Below are positions 24,231-31,707 of a stretch of DNA of 32,554 nucleotides, one piece after another (positions within the stretch are counted from its first letter, which is position 1; each line of letters begins with the position of its first letter). Location of the stretch: assembly GCF_001570425.1 (NCBI RefSeq), contig NZ_BCSX01000038.1:1-32554 (forward strand), read 5' to 3'. A program made the position numbers and the translations under genes. The DNA is from Mycolicibacterium brisbanense. GTDB lineage: Bacteria > Actinomycetota > Actinomycetes > Mycobacteriales > Mycobacteriaceae. Below the pieces are notes generated by a model that searched no databases, had not been told where the DNA came from, and was given only the letters and a program-made list of their open reading frames with translations.

Positions 24231-24617
24231 ATGTCAGGTAAGGCAGCGCTTTTGATTGTGTCCGCAAGCATCGCGACGACACTCTCGTTGACCGGATGCG
24301 GTGGCTCCACATCGGCTGACAGCACGACCACGACGTCAGGCGCGGCGGCAGCGAGCACCACGACTGCCGCTCCGGCCACCGCGGCCCCCGCCGACCACGC
24401 CGCCAAGGTGTCGGCCAACACCGCATCGGAAGACGACATCGCCGCGGCGCTGAAAGCCGCGGGGGTGAGCAACCCGTCCCGGTGGGCGGAGGAAGTCGTC
24501 GAATACCGCCCGTATCCCGCCGATGATCCCAATCTGGGCAAGCTGCGCGACAACCTGGCGAAGTACAACCCCGGGCAGGAGACCGTGGACAAGATCGTGT
24601 CCGCGTTGACCCCATGA
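24231..24617 (+). CDS. Small lipoprotein of unknown function
   Basis: The 128-residue product has a lipoprotein signal peptide with lipobox LTGC ending at C23. A low-complexity Ser/Thr/Ala linker (about residues 27-60) follows, then a compact helical C-terminal part (about 65-128) with ASEDDIAAALKAAGVSNPSRW and LGKLRDNLAKYNPG. The linker would hold the C-terminal domain away from the membrane. No family was recognised. AGGGAG lies 6 nt before the ATG. The stop overlaps the start of the next gene by ATGA, so the two are translated together and may work together. Confidence 0.75.
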   Translation: MSGKAALLIVSASIATTLSLTGCGGSTSADSTTTTSGAAAASTTTAAPATAAPADHAAKVSANTASEDDIAAALKAAGVSNPSRWAEEVVEYRPYPADDPNLGKLRDNLAKYNPGQETVDKIVSALTP

Positions 24618-25078
24618 CTTCCCGCCGCAGGGCGGGGCTCGTGCGTGCCGCCCTGTTCGCCCTGACCGTCGCGGGAATCCTGGCGACGGCCTTCGAGCTG
24701 GCCAGCGAGCGGCACTGGAACAGCTCGGAGCAATTGATCCCGTGGGTGGCCCTCGCGGTGCTCGCGGTGGCCACGGCGCTGACCGCGCTGCCTACCCGCG
24801 GCGCGCAGCTGATCTCTCGCGTCCTGGTGCTGGTCGTGCTCGGCGCGTCAGCCTACGGCGTGCTCGATCACATTGCGGTCAACCATGATTCGGGCCCACT
24901 CGATCAGCGCTACGCCGACACCTGGGAAACCATGCCGGCCGCTCAGCAGTGGTGGTACGCCGCGACCAAGACGGTCGGGCCGGCGCCGACCCTGGCACCT
25001 GGCGTCCTGGCGCAAACGTCGCTGTTGTTGTTGCTCGCGGGGCTGATCAAACTGCCGCCCCGCGAGCCCGAAGCCTAG
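24614..25078 (+). CDS. Small integral membrane protein
   Basis: The 154-residue protein has about four membrane helices (about residues 7-25, 39-57, 66-84 and 130-146). The loop between the third and fourth is about 45 residues long and carries WETMPAAQQWWYAATKTVG. I recognise no family. It overlaps the lipoprotein gene by four bases, which suggests a joint envelope function, possibly with the loop facing the lipoprotein domain. Its TAG stop shares the palindrome CTAG with the convergent nrdF2 stop. Confidence 0.75.
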   Translation: MTSRRRAGLVRAALFALTVAGILATAFELASERHWNSSEQLIPWVALAVLAVATALTALPTRGAQLISRVLVLVVLGASAYGVLDHIAVNHDSGPLDQRYADTWETMPAAQQWWYAATKTVGPAPTLAPGVLAQTSLLLLLAGLIKLPPREPEA

Positions 25079-26049
25079 AAGTCCCAGTCCTCGTCTTCGG
25101 TGTTGACGGCCTTGCCGATCACGTAGCTCGACCCCGAACCCGAGAAGAAGTCGTGGTTCTCGTCGGCGTTGGGGCTCAGCGCCGACAGGATCGCGGGGTT
25201 CACGTCGGTCTCATCCTTGGGGAACAGCGCCTCGTAGCCGAGGTTCATCAACGCCTTGTTGGCGTTGTACCGCAAGAACTTCTTGACGTCTTCGGTGAGC
25301 CCGACCTCGTCGTAGAGGTCCTGGGTGTACTCGACCTCGTTGTCGTAGAGCTCGAAGAGCAGTTCGTAGGTGTAATCCTTGAGCTCCGAACGCTTTTCCT
25401 CGTCGACGAGGGCCAGCCCGCGCTGGTACTTGTAGCCGATGTAGTAGCCGTGCACGGCCTCGTCGCGGATGATCAGCCGGATCATGTCCGCGGTGTTGGT
25501 GAGCTTGGCCCGGCTGCTCCAGTACATCGGCAGGTAGAAGCCCGAATAGAACAGGAAGCTCTCCAGCAACGTCGAGGCCACCTTGCGCTTGAGCGGCTCG
25601 TCACCCTTGTAGTACTGCATGACGATCTCGGCCTTGCGCTGGAGGTTCGGGTTTTCCTCCGACCAGCGGAAGGCATCGTCGATCTCGGCGGTCGAGCACA
25701 GCGTCGAGAAGATGTTGCTGTAGCTGCGAGCGTGCACCGACTCCATGAACGCGATGTTGGTGTACACCGCTTCCTCGTGCGGGGTCAGCGCATCGGGGAT
25801 CAGGCTGACGGCGCCGACCGTGCCCTGGATGGTGTCCAGCAGCGTCAGGCCGGTGAACACCCGCATGGTCATCTGCTTCTCATGGGCGGTCAGCGTGCCC
25901 CAGGACGGGATGTCGTTGGACACCGGCACCTTCTCCGGCAACCAGAAATTACCCGTCAGCCGGTCCCAGACCTCGGCATCCTTGTCGTCCTGCAGGCGGT
26001 TCCAGTTGATCGCTGACACGCGGTCGATCAGCTTCATGCCTTCGCTCAC
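25075..26049 (-). CDS. nrdF2: Ribonucleotide reductase class Ib beta subunit NrdF2
   Basis: NrdF carries the dimetal-tyrosyl radical used by the alpha subunit NrdE to make deoxyribonucleotides. The 324-residue sequence shows all metal ligands: D72, E103, H106, E163, E197 and H200. The radical site Y110 lies in the ESVHARSYSNIF segment. The C-terminus, ending EDEDWDF, is the part that docks on NrdE. It is very close to M. tuberculosis NrdF2 (Rv3048c). The start is GTG 26049 with GGAG 5 nt upstream; an ATG four codons later is less well placed. nrdE, nrdI and nrdH are not in this window. Confidence 0.95.
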   Translation of the reverse strand: MSEGMKLIDRVSAINWNRLQDDKDAEVWDRLTGNFWLPEKVPVSNDIPSWGTLTAHEKQMTMRVFTGLTLLDTIQGTVGAVSLIPDALTPHEEAVYTNIAFMESVHARSYSNIFSTLCSTAEIDDAFRWSEENPNLQRKAEIVMQYYKGDEPLKRKVASTLLESFLFYSGFYLPMYWSSRAKLTNTADMIRLIIRDEAVHGYYIGYKYQRGLALVDEEKRSELKDYTYELLFELYDNEVEYTQDLYDEVGLTEDVKKFLRYNANKALMNLGYEALFPKDETDVNPAILSALSPNADENHDFFSGSGSSYVIGKAVNTEDEDWDF

Positions 26050-26101
26050 CAGAACTCCATTTCCCCAGGTCGCATTGTCCGCCTCGACACTACCCCTGGT
26101 G

Positions 26102-27643
26102 TCACCGCCCAGCGGTTACCGCAACACCTTGTGTTTTCGTGTCGCGCCCGTCCCGCAGGAAGTCGAACTCCGACGGGTCCAGATTGCGGGTGGCCAGCCA
26201 GTACTGCCAGGTCATGCCGCTCCACAGGGTGCGGTTGACGCCGTGTTCGTCCATGTACCAGCTCTTGCAACCACCGGTGTTCCACACCGTGCCGGTCAGG
26301 TCGTGCTGCAGCTCGGCGTTGAACGCGTCCTGCGCGGCCCTGCTCGGCGCGAGCGCCTCGGCACCGGCCTTGTCCACCGCCGCGATCGCCTGCCCGACGT
26401 AGCGGATCTGCTGCTCGATCATGAACACCACCGAATTGTGGCCGAGGCCGGTGTTCGGTCCCAGCAGGAAGAAGAGGTTGGGCATGCCGGCCACGGCGAT
26501 GCCGCGGTGCGCCTCGACGCCGCTGCGATTCCAGCGGTCCACCAGGTCCTCGCCACCGGGCCCCTTGACGTCGACATAGGTATACGAATCGGCGACGTGG
26601 AATCCGGTTGCCCACACCACGACGTCCACCGGATGCTCGACGCCGTCGGCGGTGACGATGCCGGCCGGGGTCATGCGCGCGATGCGCTCGGTGATCACCT
26701 GGGTCTTGGGATTGGCGATGCCGCGATAGTAGGTGTCGGAGTTGAGGATTCGCTTGCAGCCTGCGCGATAGTTGGGCGTGAGCTTACGGCGCAGCTCCGG
26801 GTCTTTGATGCTGCGGTTGATGTTGTAGCGGCCCATCATCTCGCCGATCTTGAGCAGGCGAGGCTGTTGGGTCATGGCGAACCCGACGCCCTCGTGGATC
26901 CAGTAGATCGCGGCGCGCAGCAGCGCCCGGGTGCCGGGCACGTAGCTGAACACACGGCGCATCCACAGCGGGAAGGTGTTGTTGACGCGCGGCATCACCC
27001 ACGCCGGGGTGCGTTGGTACAGCTGCAGTTCGGCGACGTCTTTGACGATCTCAGGCACGATCTGGATGGCACTGGCGCCGGTGCCGACGACCGCGACGCG
27101 CTTACCGCGGATGTCGACGCTGTGGTCCCACTGCGCGGAATGGAAAGCCACCCCGGTGAATTCTTCACGGCCCTCGACCTCGGGGATCTGCGGGATGTGC
27201 AGAGCGCCGGCGCCGGACACGAGGAACTGGGCGATGTACTCCTGGCCGGTGTCGGTGTAGACGTGCCAGCGCAGTTCGTCGTCGTCCCAGTGCGCACGGT
27301 CGACGTGGTTGTTGAACCGGATGTAGCGGCGCAGCCCGTACTTGGCCGTCACCCCGAGCAGGTAGTCCTGGATCTCGGGCTGAAACGACCACATGTGGCT
27401 CCAGTCGGCCTTCGGCTCGAACGAGAACGAGTACATGTGCGACGGGATGTCACAGGCACAGCCCGGGTAGGTGTTGTCTCGCCAGGTACCGCCGATTTCG
27501 CCGGCCTTCTCCAGGATGAGGAAATCCACCCCGCGGCGCTGCAACTCGATGGCCATACCCAACCCGGAGAACCCACTGCCGATGATCAGTGCCCTGGTCC
27601 GGACGGGTTGCTGGGTGTGCGCAGATTGCTCGGCGGCCGTCAT
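26102..27643 (-). CDS. Baeyer-Villiger-type flavin monooxygenase
   Basis: The 513-residue enzyme binds FAD at GSGFSG (22-27) and NADPH at GTGASA (187-192). Between them it has the Baeyer-Villiger fingerprint FxGxxxHxxxWD (162-173, FTGVAFHSAQWD). These enzymes insert oxygen next to carbonyls or oxidise sulfur, and in mycobacteria several, such as EthA, activate thioamide drugs. This gene corresponds in position to M. tuberculosis Rv3049c; its natural substrate is unknown. It lies just downstream of a TetR gene on the same strand (82-bp gap), the likely regulator, and upstream of nrdF2. AGGACC precedes the ATG at some distance. Confidence 0.88.
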   Translation of the reverse strand: MTAAEQSAHTQQPVRTRALIIGSGFSGLGMAIELQRRGVDFLILEKAGEIGGTWRDNTYPGCACDIPSHMYSFSFEPKADWSHMWSFQPEIQDYLLGVTAKYGLRRYIRFNNHVDRAHWDDDELRWHVYTDTGQEYIAQFLVSGAGALHIPQIPEVEGREEFTGVAFHSAQWDHSVDIRGKRVAVVGTGASAIQIVPEIVKDVAELQLYQRTPAWVMPRVNNTFPLWMRRVFSYVPGTRALLRAAIYWIHEGVGFAMTQQPRLLKIGEMMGRYNINRSIKDPELRRKLTPNYRAGCKRILNSDTYYRGIANPKTQVITERIARMTPAGIVTADGVEHPVDVVVWATGFHVADSYTYVDVKGPGGEDLVDRWNRSGVEAHRGIAVAGMPNLFFLLGPNTGLGHNSVVFMIEQQIRYVGQAIAAVDKAGAEALAPSRAAQDAFNAELQHDLTGTVWNTGGCKSWYMDEHGVNRTLWSGMTWQYWLATRNLDPSEFDFLRDGRDTKTQGVAVTAGR

Positions 27644-27725
27644 GACTTCAGGTCCTTTCCTGGGAACACCGGTACCGGATACTCGCCAGTCTGCGGACCT
27701 GAGACCCGGCTGTCAACGAATCCGG

Positions 27726-28466
27726 TCAGCCAACGTGTTCGCGACGTTGCACGCCCTCGTGCAGTGGCAGATCAGGGTCGATCCAGATGCCCAGCAATTC
27801 ACAGGTGCCGTTGATCGAGCCCACCATGATGGTGGTGAGATGCGCGACGAACTCGTCGATCGGCATCCGGCGCGGGCTGTCCAACTCACTGCCCAGCCAC
27901 CAGTCGGTGGCCGATGCCGCCGCACCGAACATGGCGAACGCCGCCAGCTCCATCGCCGCCCCGTCGAGCTCCATCTCGCGGAGCTCGTTGGAGAACATGT
28001 CGGCCATCGCCAGGGTGATTCCGCGACCCTCGTTGAGCGCCCGCATGGTCGACTCGCTCTGCTCGGCGAAGCGCCCCTGGATCAGGAAACGGAGCACGTT
28101 CGGATGTTCGTCGACCAGGCGGACGTACTGCTCGACGCTGCGTCGGATGACCTCGCGGGCCGGATCGGCGGCCAAGTTGATCGACGGGAAGATGGCCGCC
28201 CACAGCATGTCGCGCAGCCGCTCGCCGATGGCCTGGAACAGGTCGGACTTGTCGGCGAAATGTCGGTAGATCTTCGGCTTCGCGGTGCCGGCCTCCTCCG
28301 CGATCTCCCGCAGGCTCAGCTCGGGACCCAGCCGGTCGATGGCTCGGAATGCGGCCTCGACGATTTCGGACCGCACCCGCTTTCGATGCTCACGCCAGCG
28401 TTCGCTGCGGGCGTCTACCTTGACGCCCGCTTCGCCGCTGGTATGTGGTCTCACCCCTCGCCGCAC
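27726..28466 (-). CDS. TetR-family regulator (Rv3050c-like)
   Basis: The 246-residue protein has the helix-turn-helix at about residues 31-80 (VRSEIVEAAFRAIDRLG, then SLREIAEEAGTAKPKIYRHFADKSDLF) and a long helical C-terminal domain. It closely resembles M. tuberculosis Rv3050c, next to the same monooxygenase. The frame is open further upstream, but GTG 28466 is preceded by TACAGT with a 6-nt spacing, which points to a leaderless start; GTG 28454 is the alternative. It may control the monooxygenase and the divergent flavoprotein. No operator repeat was recognised in the 151-bp gap. Confidence 0.85.
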   Translation of the reverse strand: MRRGVRPHTSGEAGVKVDARSERWREHRKRVRSEIVEAAFRAIDRLGPELSLREIAEEAGTAKPKIYRHFADKSDLFQAIGERLRDMLWAAIFPSINLAADPAREVIRRSVEQYVRLVDEHPNVLRFLIQGRFAEQSESTMRALNEGRGITLAMADMFSNELREMELDGAAMELAAFAMFGAAASATDWWLGSELDSPRRMPIDEFVAHLTTIMVGSINGTCELLGIWIDPDLPLHEGVQRREHVG

Positions 28467-28472
28467 GCGATC

Positions 28473-28478
28473 ACTGTA
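28473..28478 (-). promoter_or_regulatory. -10 element, leaderless promoter of the TetR gene
   Basis: TACAGT on the minus strand, then the 6 nt GATCGC, then GTG. This decides between several possible start codons in a long open frame. Confidence 0.5.
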
Positions 28479-28579
28479 CTCGCCCTGATAGCGCTGACCT
28501 GCCCAGACCGTCCCGTAATCCGCAAACAACCCCTCTGAGCGGCGATTGTCCCCGTCACGCCGGACACAGCAGGCTTCGG

Positions 28580-28585
28580 TACTAT
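28580..28585 (+). promoter_or_regulatory. -10 element for the geranylgeranyl-reductase-family gene
   Basis: TACTAT fits the mycobacterial -10 consensus. It would start transcription near 28592 and leave a leader of about 26 nt containing GACGAGG shortly before the ATG. Confidence 0.45.
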
Positions 28586-28617
28586 CGCTGCGACACTCAA
28601 CCGATGAGACGAGGCTC

Positions 28618-29796
28618 ATGACGCAGCGATACGACCTGGTCATTGCCGGTGGCGGCCCATCCGGGTCAGCGGCGGCGTGGCAGGCCGCTCAGACCGGCGC
28701 CAAGGTGGTCGTCCTGGACAAGGCGCAGTTCCCGCGGGACAAGCCCTGTGGCGATGGTCTCACCGCCCGGGCGGTGAGCTACCTGCAGAAGATGGGCTTG
28801 GCCGACGAGGTCGCCAAGTTCCATCGGATCAACAGGGTCACCGTGTACAGCCCCAGCGAGTGGGAGCTGTCGTTCCCGCGCCGTCCAGGCATGCCCAACC
28901 ACGGCCACACCGTCAGCCGTACCGAATTGGACACTCTGCTGCTCAAGCACGCCGAATCGGCCGGTGCCGAGGTGCGTCAGGGCTCCGAGGTGGCCGGCCC
29001 CGAGATCGACGCCAACGGTCGAGTGGTGGGCGTGGTGCTCAAGAGCGGCGAAAAGGTGTTCGGCGACGCGGTCATCGCTGCCGACGGCGCCTACTCCCCC
29101 ATCAAGCGAGCGCTGAAGATCGACTCGGAGTACAACGGTTACTCCGCGATCGCCATCCGTTCGGAGATGCACGCCAACCGGCCCGACTCCGACACCTTCG
29201 ACATCTATCTCAAGCTGATGTTCCAGGGCGATCAGCTGCCCGGTTACGGCTGGGTGTTCCCGATGGGCGGCGGCCGGTTCAACATCGGCCTCGGCTACGT
29301 CAACAGCTACAAGAACTGGCAGTCCATCAACGCCACCCAGTTCCTCGGCGACTTCCTCAAGACGCTTCCCCGCGAATGGGAACTGCCTCCGATCGAGGAG
29401 CTCAAGAAGAACAAGAGCGTGCGGGCCTGGCGACTGCCCATGGGCTTCACGGCCTGGCCGCCGTGGCGTCCCGGTGTGCTGTTCGTCGGCGACTCGTTGG
29501 GTGCCGGTAAGCCGGTGTCCGGTGCGGGTATCTCCAAGGCCCTCGAATCCGGCTTGACTGCGGGCGAATGCGCCATCGCGGCGCTCACCAACGGTGGGCC
29601 CGACGATTTCACGAACTACGCGCAGCGCATGCAGGCGACGTGGGGCCGGGAGTACCGCCGCGGCCGCTTCTTCCACAAGCTCGCGGGGATTCCGGGGGTC
29701 GCCGGTGCGGGCCTCAAGGCGTTGGACAACCACACCTTCCGCGATCTGCTGCTGAAGTCGATGTACAAGAAGGCGCAGAGCCCGCAGCACACGTAG
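28618..29796 (+). CDS. Geranylgeranyl-reductase-family flavoprotein
   Basis: The 392-residue protein binds FAD through GGGPSG (11-16) and the second flavin motif GDSLGAGKP (291-299). It has the family's KPCGDGL (42-48), AADGAYSP (155-162) and PGYGWVFP (208-215). Members reduce double bonds in isoprenoid chains; the mycobacterial relative MenJ (Rv0561c) saturates one bond of the menaquinone tail. In most members the second flavin motif reads GDAAG with a small residue, so GDSLG is a variant. Whether this is MenJ or a paralogue cannot be decided. ATG 28618 follows a GACGAGG site and gives the usual N-terminus. The preceding open codons are untranslated leader. Confidence 0.87.
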   Translation: MTQRYDLVIAGGGPSGSAAAWQAAQTGAKVVVLDKAQFPRDKPCGDGLTARAVSYLQKMGLADEVAKFHRINRVTVYSPSEWELSFPRRPGMPNHGHTVSRTELDTLLLKHAESAGAEVRQGSEVAGPEIDANGRVVGVVLKSGEKVFGDAVIAADGAYSPIKRALKIDSEYNGYSAIAIRSEMHANRPDSDTFDIYLKLMFQGDQLPGYGWVFPMGGGRFNIGLGYVNSYKNWQSINATQFLGDFLKTLPREWELPPIEELKKNKSVRAWRLPMGFTAWPPWRPGVLFVGDSLGAGKPVSGAGISKALESGLTAGECAIAALTNGGPDDFTNYAQRMQATWGREYRRGRFFHKLAGIPGVAGAGLKALDNHTFRDLLLKSMYKKAQSPQHT

Positions 29797-29812
29797 TCCG
29801 CCGACTGTGCCC

Positions 29813-29862
29813 AGTGGCCAGTTACGCACGCCCTTGCAAATTCGGCGTCGTGACTGGCCACT
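29813..29862. terminator. Long hairpin between convergent genes
   Basis: The arms at 29813-29832 and 29844-29862 pair over 18 positions with one mismatch and one bulge around an 11-nt A/T-rich loop. The outer 10 bp (AGTGGCCAGT/ACTGGCCACT) are perfect. It lies in the 83-bp gap between two convergent genes and could end transcription from both sides. The size and regularity also suit a dispersed intergenic repeat. Confidence 0.5.
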
Positions 29863-29879
29863 CGTCGTTTGAGACGGCG

Positions 29880-30593
29880 TCAGTGGCGGCCGCGCCCAGC
29901 ACGCCCCGGTTTGCGGGCCACCTTGCCCGCCGCGGCACGAGCGGCCTGCTTGGCGAGCGTCTTCTCCCGTGCGGTGCGTTTCACCACGGGCTGGGCCTGC
30001 CCCCGAGACGAACCAGGTTTGCGGCCCCGCACGATCCCGATGAACTCCTCGACCAGATCCGTCTGCGGCCCCTCCGGGAAGGCGAGCGCGACAGGACATG
30101 TCGGCGCATCGGTGATCGGGCGGTACGTCAGGTCCTTGCGGTGATACAGGCGCGCCAGAGACTGCGGAACGATGAGCGCGCCCATCCCCGCGGCGACGAG
30201 TTCTATTGCGTCCTCGGTGGTCTCGGGCCGGTAATCGACCGGGACGCCGGGTGCACCCGGCCAGGCGACGACGTCGTCGAGTGGCCGCAGTGTCGGCTCA
30301 CCGTCCAGGTCGTCGACGGCGATCGCATCGACAGCGCTGAGGAGGTGATCGGTCGGCACCACGGCGACCGTCGTCTCGTCGTAGAGCGGTATGACAGCCA
30401 ACCCGGATGTGTCTGCAGGCAGCCGCAGCAACGCCACGTCGACCGTGCCTGTCCGCACCGCCTCGGCCGCGTCTGCCGCAGTGACGGGAGTCAACCGCAG
30501 CGGAACCTCGGGGTGACGCTCCGCCCAGATCCGCGCCCATTTCGCAGGCGTCCCGCCGGGCACGTACCCGAGGGTCAGGGAGAGCGAGGTCAC
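29880..30593 (-). CDS. LysR-type substrate-binding domain protein without DNA-binding domain
   Basis: The 237-residue protein starts directly in the periplasmic-binding-like effector domain of LysR regulators: SLTLGYVPGGTPAKWARIWAERHP, then TVDVALLRLPAD and MGALIVPQSLARLY. No helix-turn-helix precedes it. The last ~45 residues are a basic, Arg/Lys/Ala-rich tail that may contact nucleic acid. GTG 30593 is preceded by TAGCCT at 6 nt, which indicates a leaderless transcript. It is divergent from the DUF5997 gene across only 28 bp. I recall such effector-only proteins being paired with DUF5997 genes in other Actinobacteria, but this was not checked. The function is unknown. Confidence 0.78.
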   Translation of the reverse strand: MTSLSLTLGYVPGGTPAKWARIWAERHPEVPLRLTPVTAADAAEAVRTGTVDVALLRLPADTSGLAVIPLYDETTVAVVPTDHLLSAVDAIAVDDLDGEPTLRPLDDVVAWPGAPGVPVDYRPETTEDAIELVAAGMGALIVPQSLARLYHRKDLTYRPITDAPTCPVALAFPEGPQTDLVEEFIGIVRGRKPGSSRGQAQPVVKRTAREKTLAKQAARAAAGKVARKPGRAGRGRH

Positions 30594-30599
30594 CGCCTC

Positions 30600-30615
30600 A
30601 GGCTACCGATAGGCT
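30600..30615. promoter_or_regulatory. Back-to-back -10 elements of two leaderless genes
   Basis: On the minus strand TAGCCT (30605-30600) lies 6 nt before GTG 30593. On the plus strand TAGGCT (30610-30615) lies 6 nt before ATG 30622. Only 4 bp separate the hexamers, so two polymerases could hardly bind at once and the genes may be expressed in turn. Confidence 0.55.
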
Positions 30616-30621
30616 GATGCC

Positions 30622-31008
30622 ATGAGCAGGCCGAACGCGCAGTCCATGAAACCCGCCACCGCGGCGAAGAAGCTGGACGTGTATTTGCCCGCGACGCCTG
30701 CGGAGTTCCAAGAGAAGCCCATCACCCGCGATGAGCTCGCCGCGCTGCAGGCGAACCCGCCGCAGTGGCTCAAGGACCTCCGCAAGAACGGGCCACACCC
30801 CAAGAACCTCGTCGCCGCCAAGCTGGGCATCTCGATCGCCGGCCTTACCCGTGGCGGCGTCGAGAAGGCGCTCACCACCGAGCAGATCGATCAGCTGCTC
30901 GCGGAGAAACCCGACTGGCTCGTTGCCGAACGCGAGAGCTACCAAGACGTGCTCCGCGAGCAGCGGCGCATCAAGGCGCTGCACGCCGACCAGGCCCGCG
31001 AGAGCTGA
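30622..31008 (+). CDS. DUF5997-family protein
   Basis: The 128-residue soluble protein shows the family pattern: QSMKPATAAKKLDVYLPATP near the start, NPPQWLKDLRKNGPHPKNLVA in the middle, and a C-terminal helix with LTTEQIDQLLAEKPDWL. The family is widespread in Actinobacteria and has no known function. The basic N-terminal half and the phrase AKLGISIAGLTRGG could suit nucleic-acid binding. A leaderless start at ATG 30622 is supported by TAGGCT upstream, and no ribosome site is present. It is divergent from the LysR-type effector protein. Confidence 0.82.
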   Translation: MSRPNAQSMKPATAAKKLDVYLPATPAEFQEKPITRDELAALQANPPQWLKDLRKNGPHPKNLVAAKLGISIAGLTRGGVEKALTTEQIDQLLAEKPDWLVAERESYQDVLREQRRIKALHADQARES

Positions 31009-31031
31009 TCCTGCCGATAGCTCAGCGGCTG

Positions 31032-31619
31032 ATGCAGGTGAGGAGGAACCGCGCAATCGCGGTGGCCCTCATGGCAATCGCGTGCGCGACGGGGTGTTCG
31101 CACGTTGTGACGGGGCAACCGCTAGCCGGCGGCGAGGTCACCTCTGTGCCCAACCGGAACAAGCCGGTCATGGAATGGCGTGACCATGTCCTGCCGTCGG
31201 ATTGCCTGCTCACCGGCCGGCAGATGTCGGACCTGGCGGGCGTCGACGTCGACGACGGTCGCGACACCGACATCAAGAACACAGACGGGACCGTCGGGCA
31301 CAACTGCAGCTACTACGCCACCGAAGGTGGGGTGCTGTCGTTCACGGCGTCGATCAAGGTCCAGTCACCTGCCACCGGAGTGATCACCGAACAACTCCTT
31401 GCCGGTATCGGCGAACCGGGAGCGACGGTCGTGCCCGGTATCGGTCGACGCATGATCATCGAACCCCTCACGCGCCCAGGCGATTTCCCAGTGATGCGGG
31501 TAGCCACCGACAAGTATCTGGTGAACGTGGTGCTGGTGGTCGGTAACATCGCCGCCCCACCCGACGTGGCGTCGTGGACCACGGCAGCGTCCGAATTGCT
31601 CGCATCGCTGCCCGCCTGA
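31032..31619 (+). CDS. DUF3558-like lipoprotein
   Basis: The 195-residue product begins with a lipoprotein signal peptide (positive residues 4-7, hydrophobic 8-17, lipobox ATGC ending at C22). The mature part resembles the DUF3558 lipoproteins of mycobacteria: SDCLLTGRQMSDLAGVDVDD, then NCSYYATEGGVLSFTASIKV and a C-terminal SWTTAASELLASLPA. Two mature cysteines, near residues 57 and 95, may form a disulfide. The function is unknown. ATG 31032 lies 23 bp after the DUF5997 stop; GTG two codons on has AGG upstream only weakly. A longer upstream open frame is a shadow of the DUF5997 gene. Confidence 0.78.
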   Translation: MQVRRNRAIAVALMAIACATGCSHVVTGQPLAGGEVTSVPNRNKPVMEWRDHVLPSDCLLTGRQMSDLAGVDVDDGRDTDIKNTDGTVGHNCSYYATEGGVLSFTASIKVQSPATGVITEQLLAGIGEPGATVVPGIGRRMIIEPLTRPGDFPVMRVATDKYLVNVVLVVGNIAAPPDVASWTTAASELLASLPA

Positions 31620-31695
31620 CGCGAGTTACCCTCAGCTGCAACACGTTTGACAGCTCGCCACTCGGAACCGACGAGACCGTGTCCCCGCTTTGGTC

Positions 31696-31701
31696 TACGG
31701 T
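31696..31701 (+). promoter_or_regulatory. -10 element, leaderless promoter of the cysteine-rich protein
   Basis: TACGGT is followed by the 6 nt CTCACC and then GTG 31708. This selects that GTG over a TTG at 31690. Confidence 0.5.
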
Positions 31702-31707
31702 CTCACC

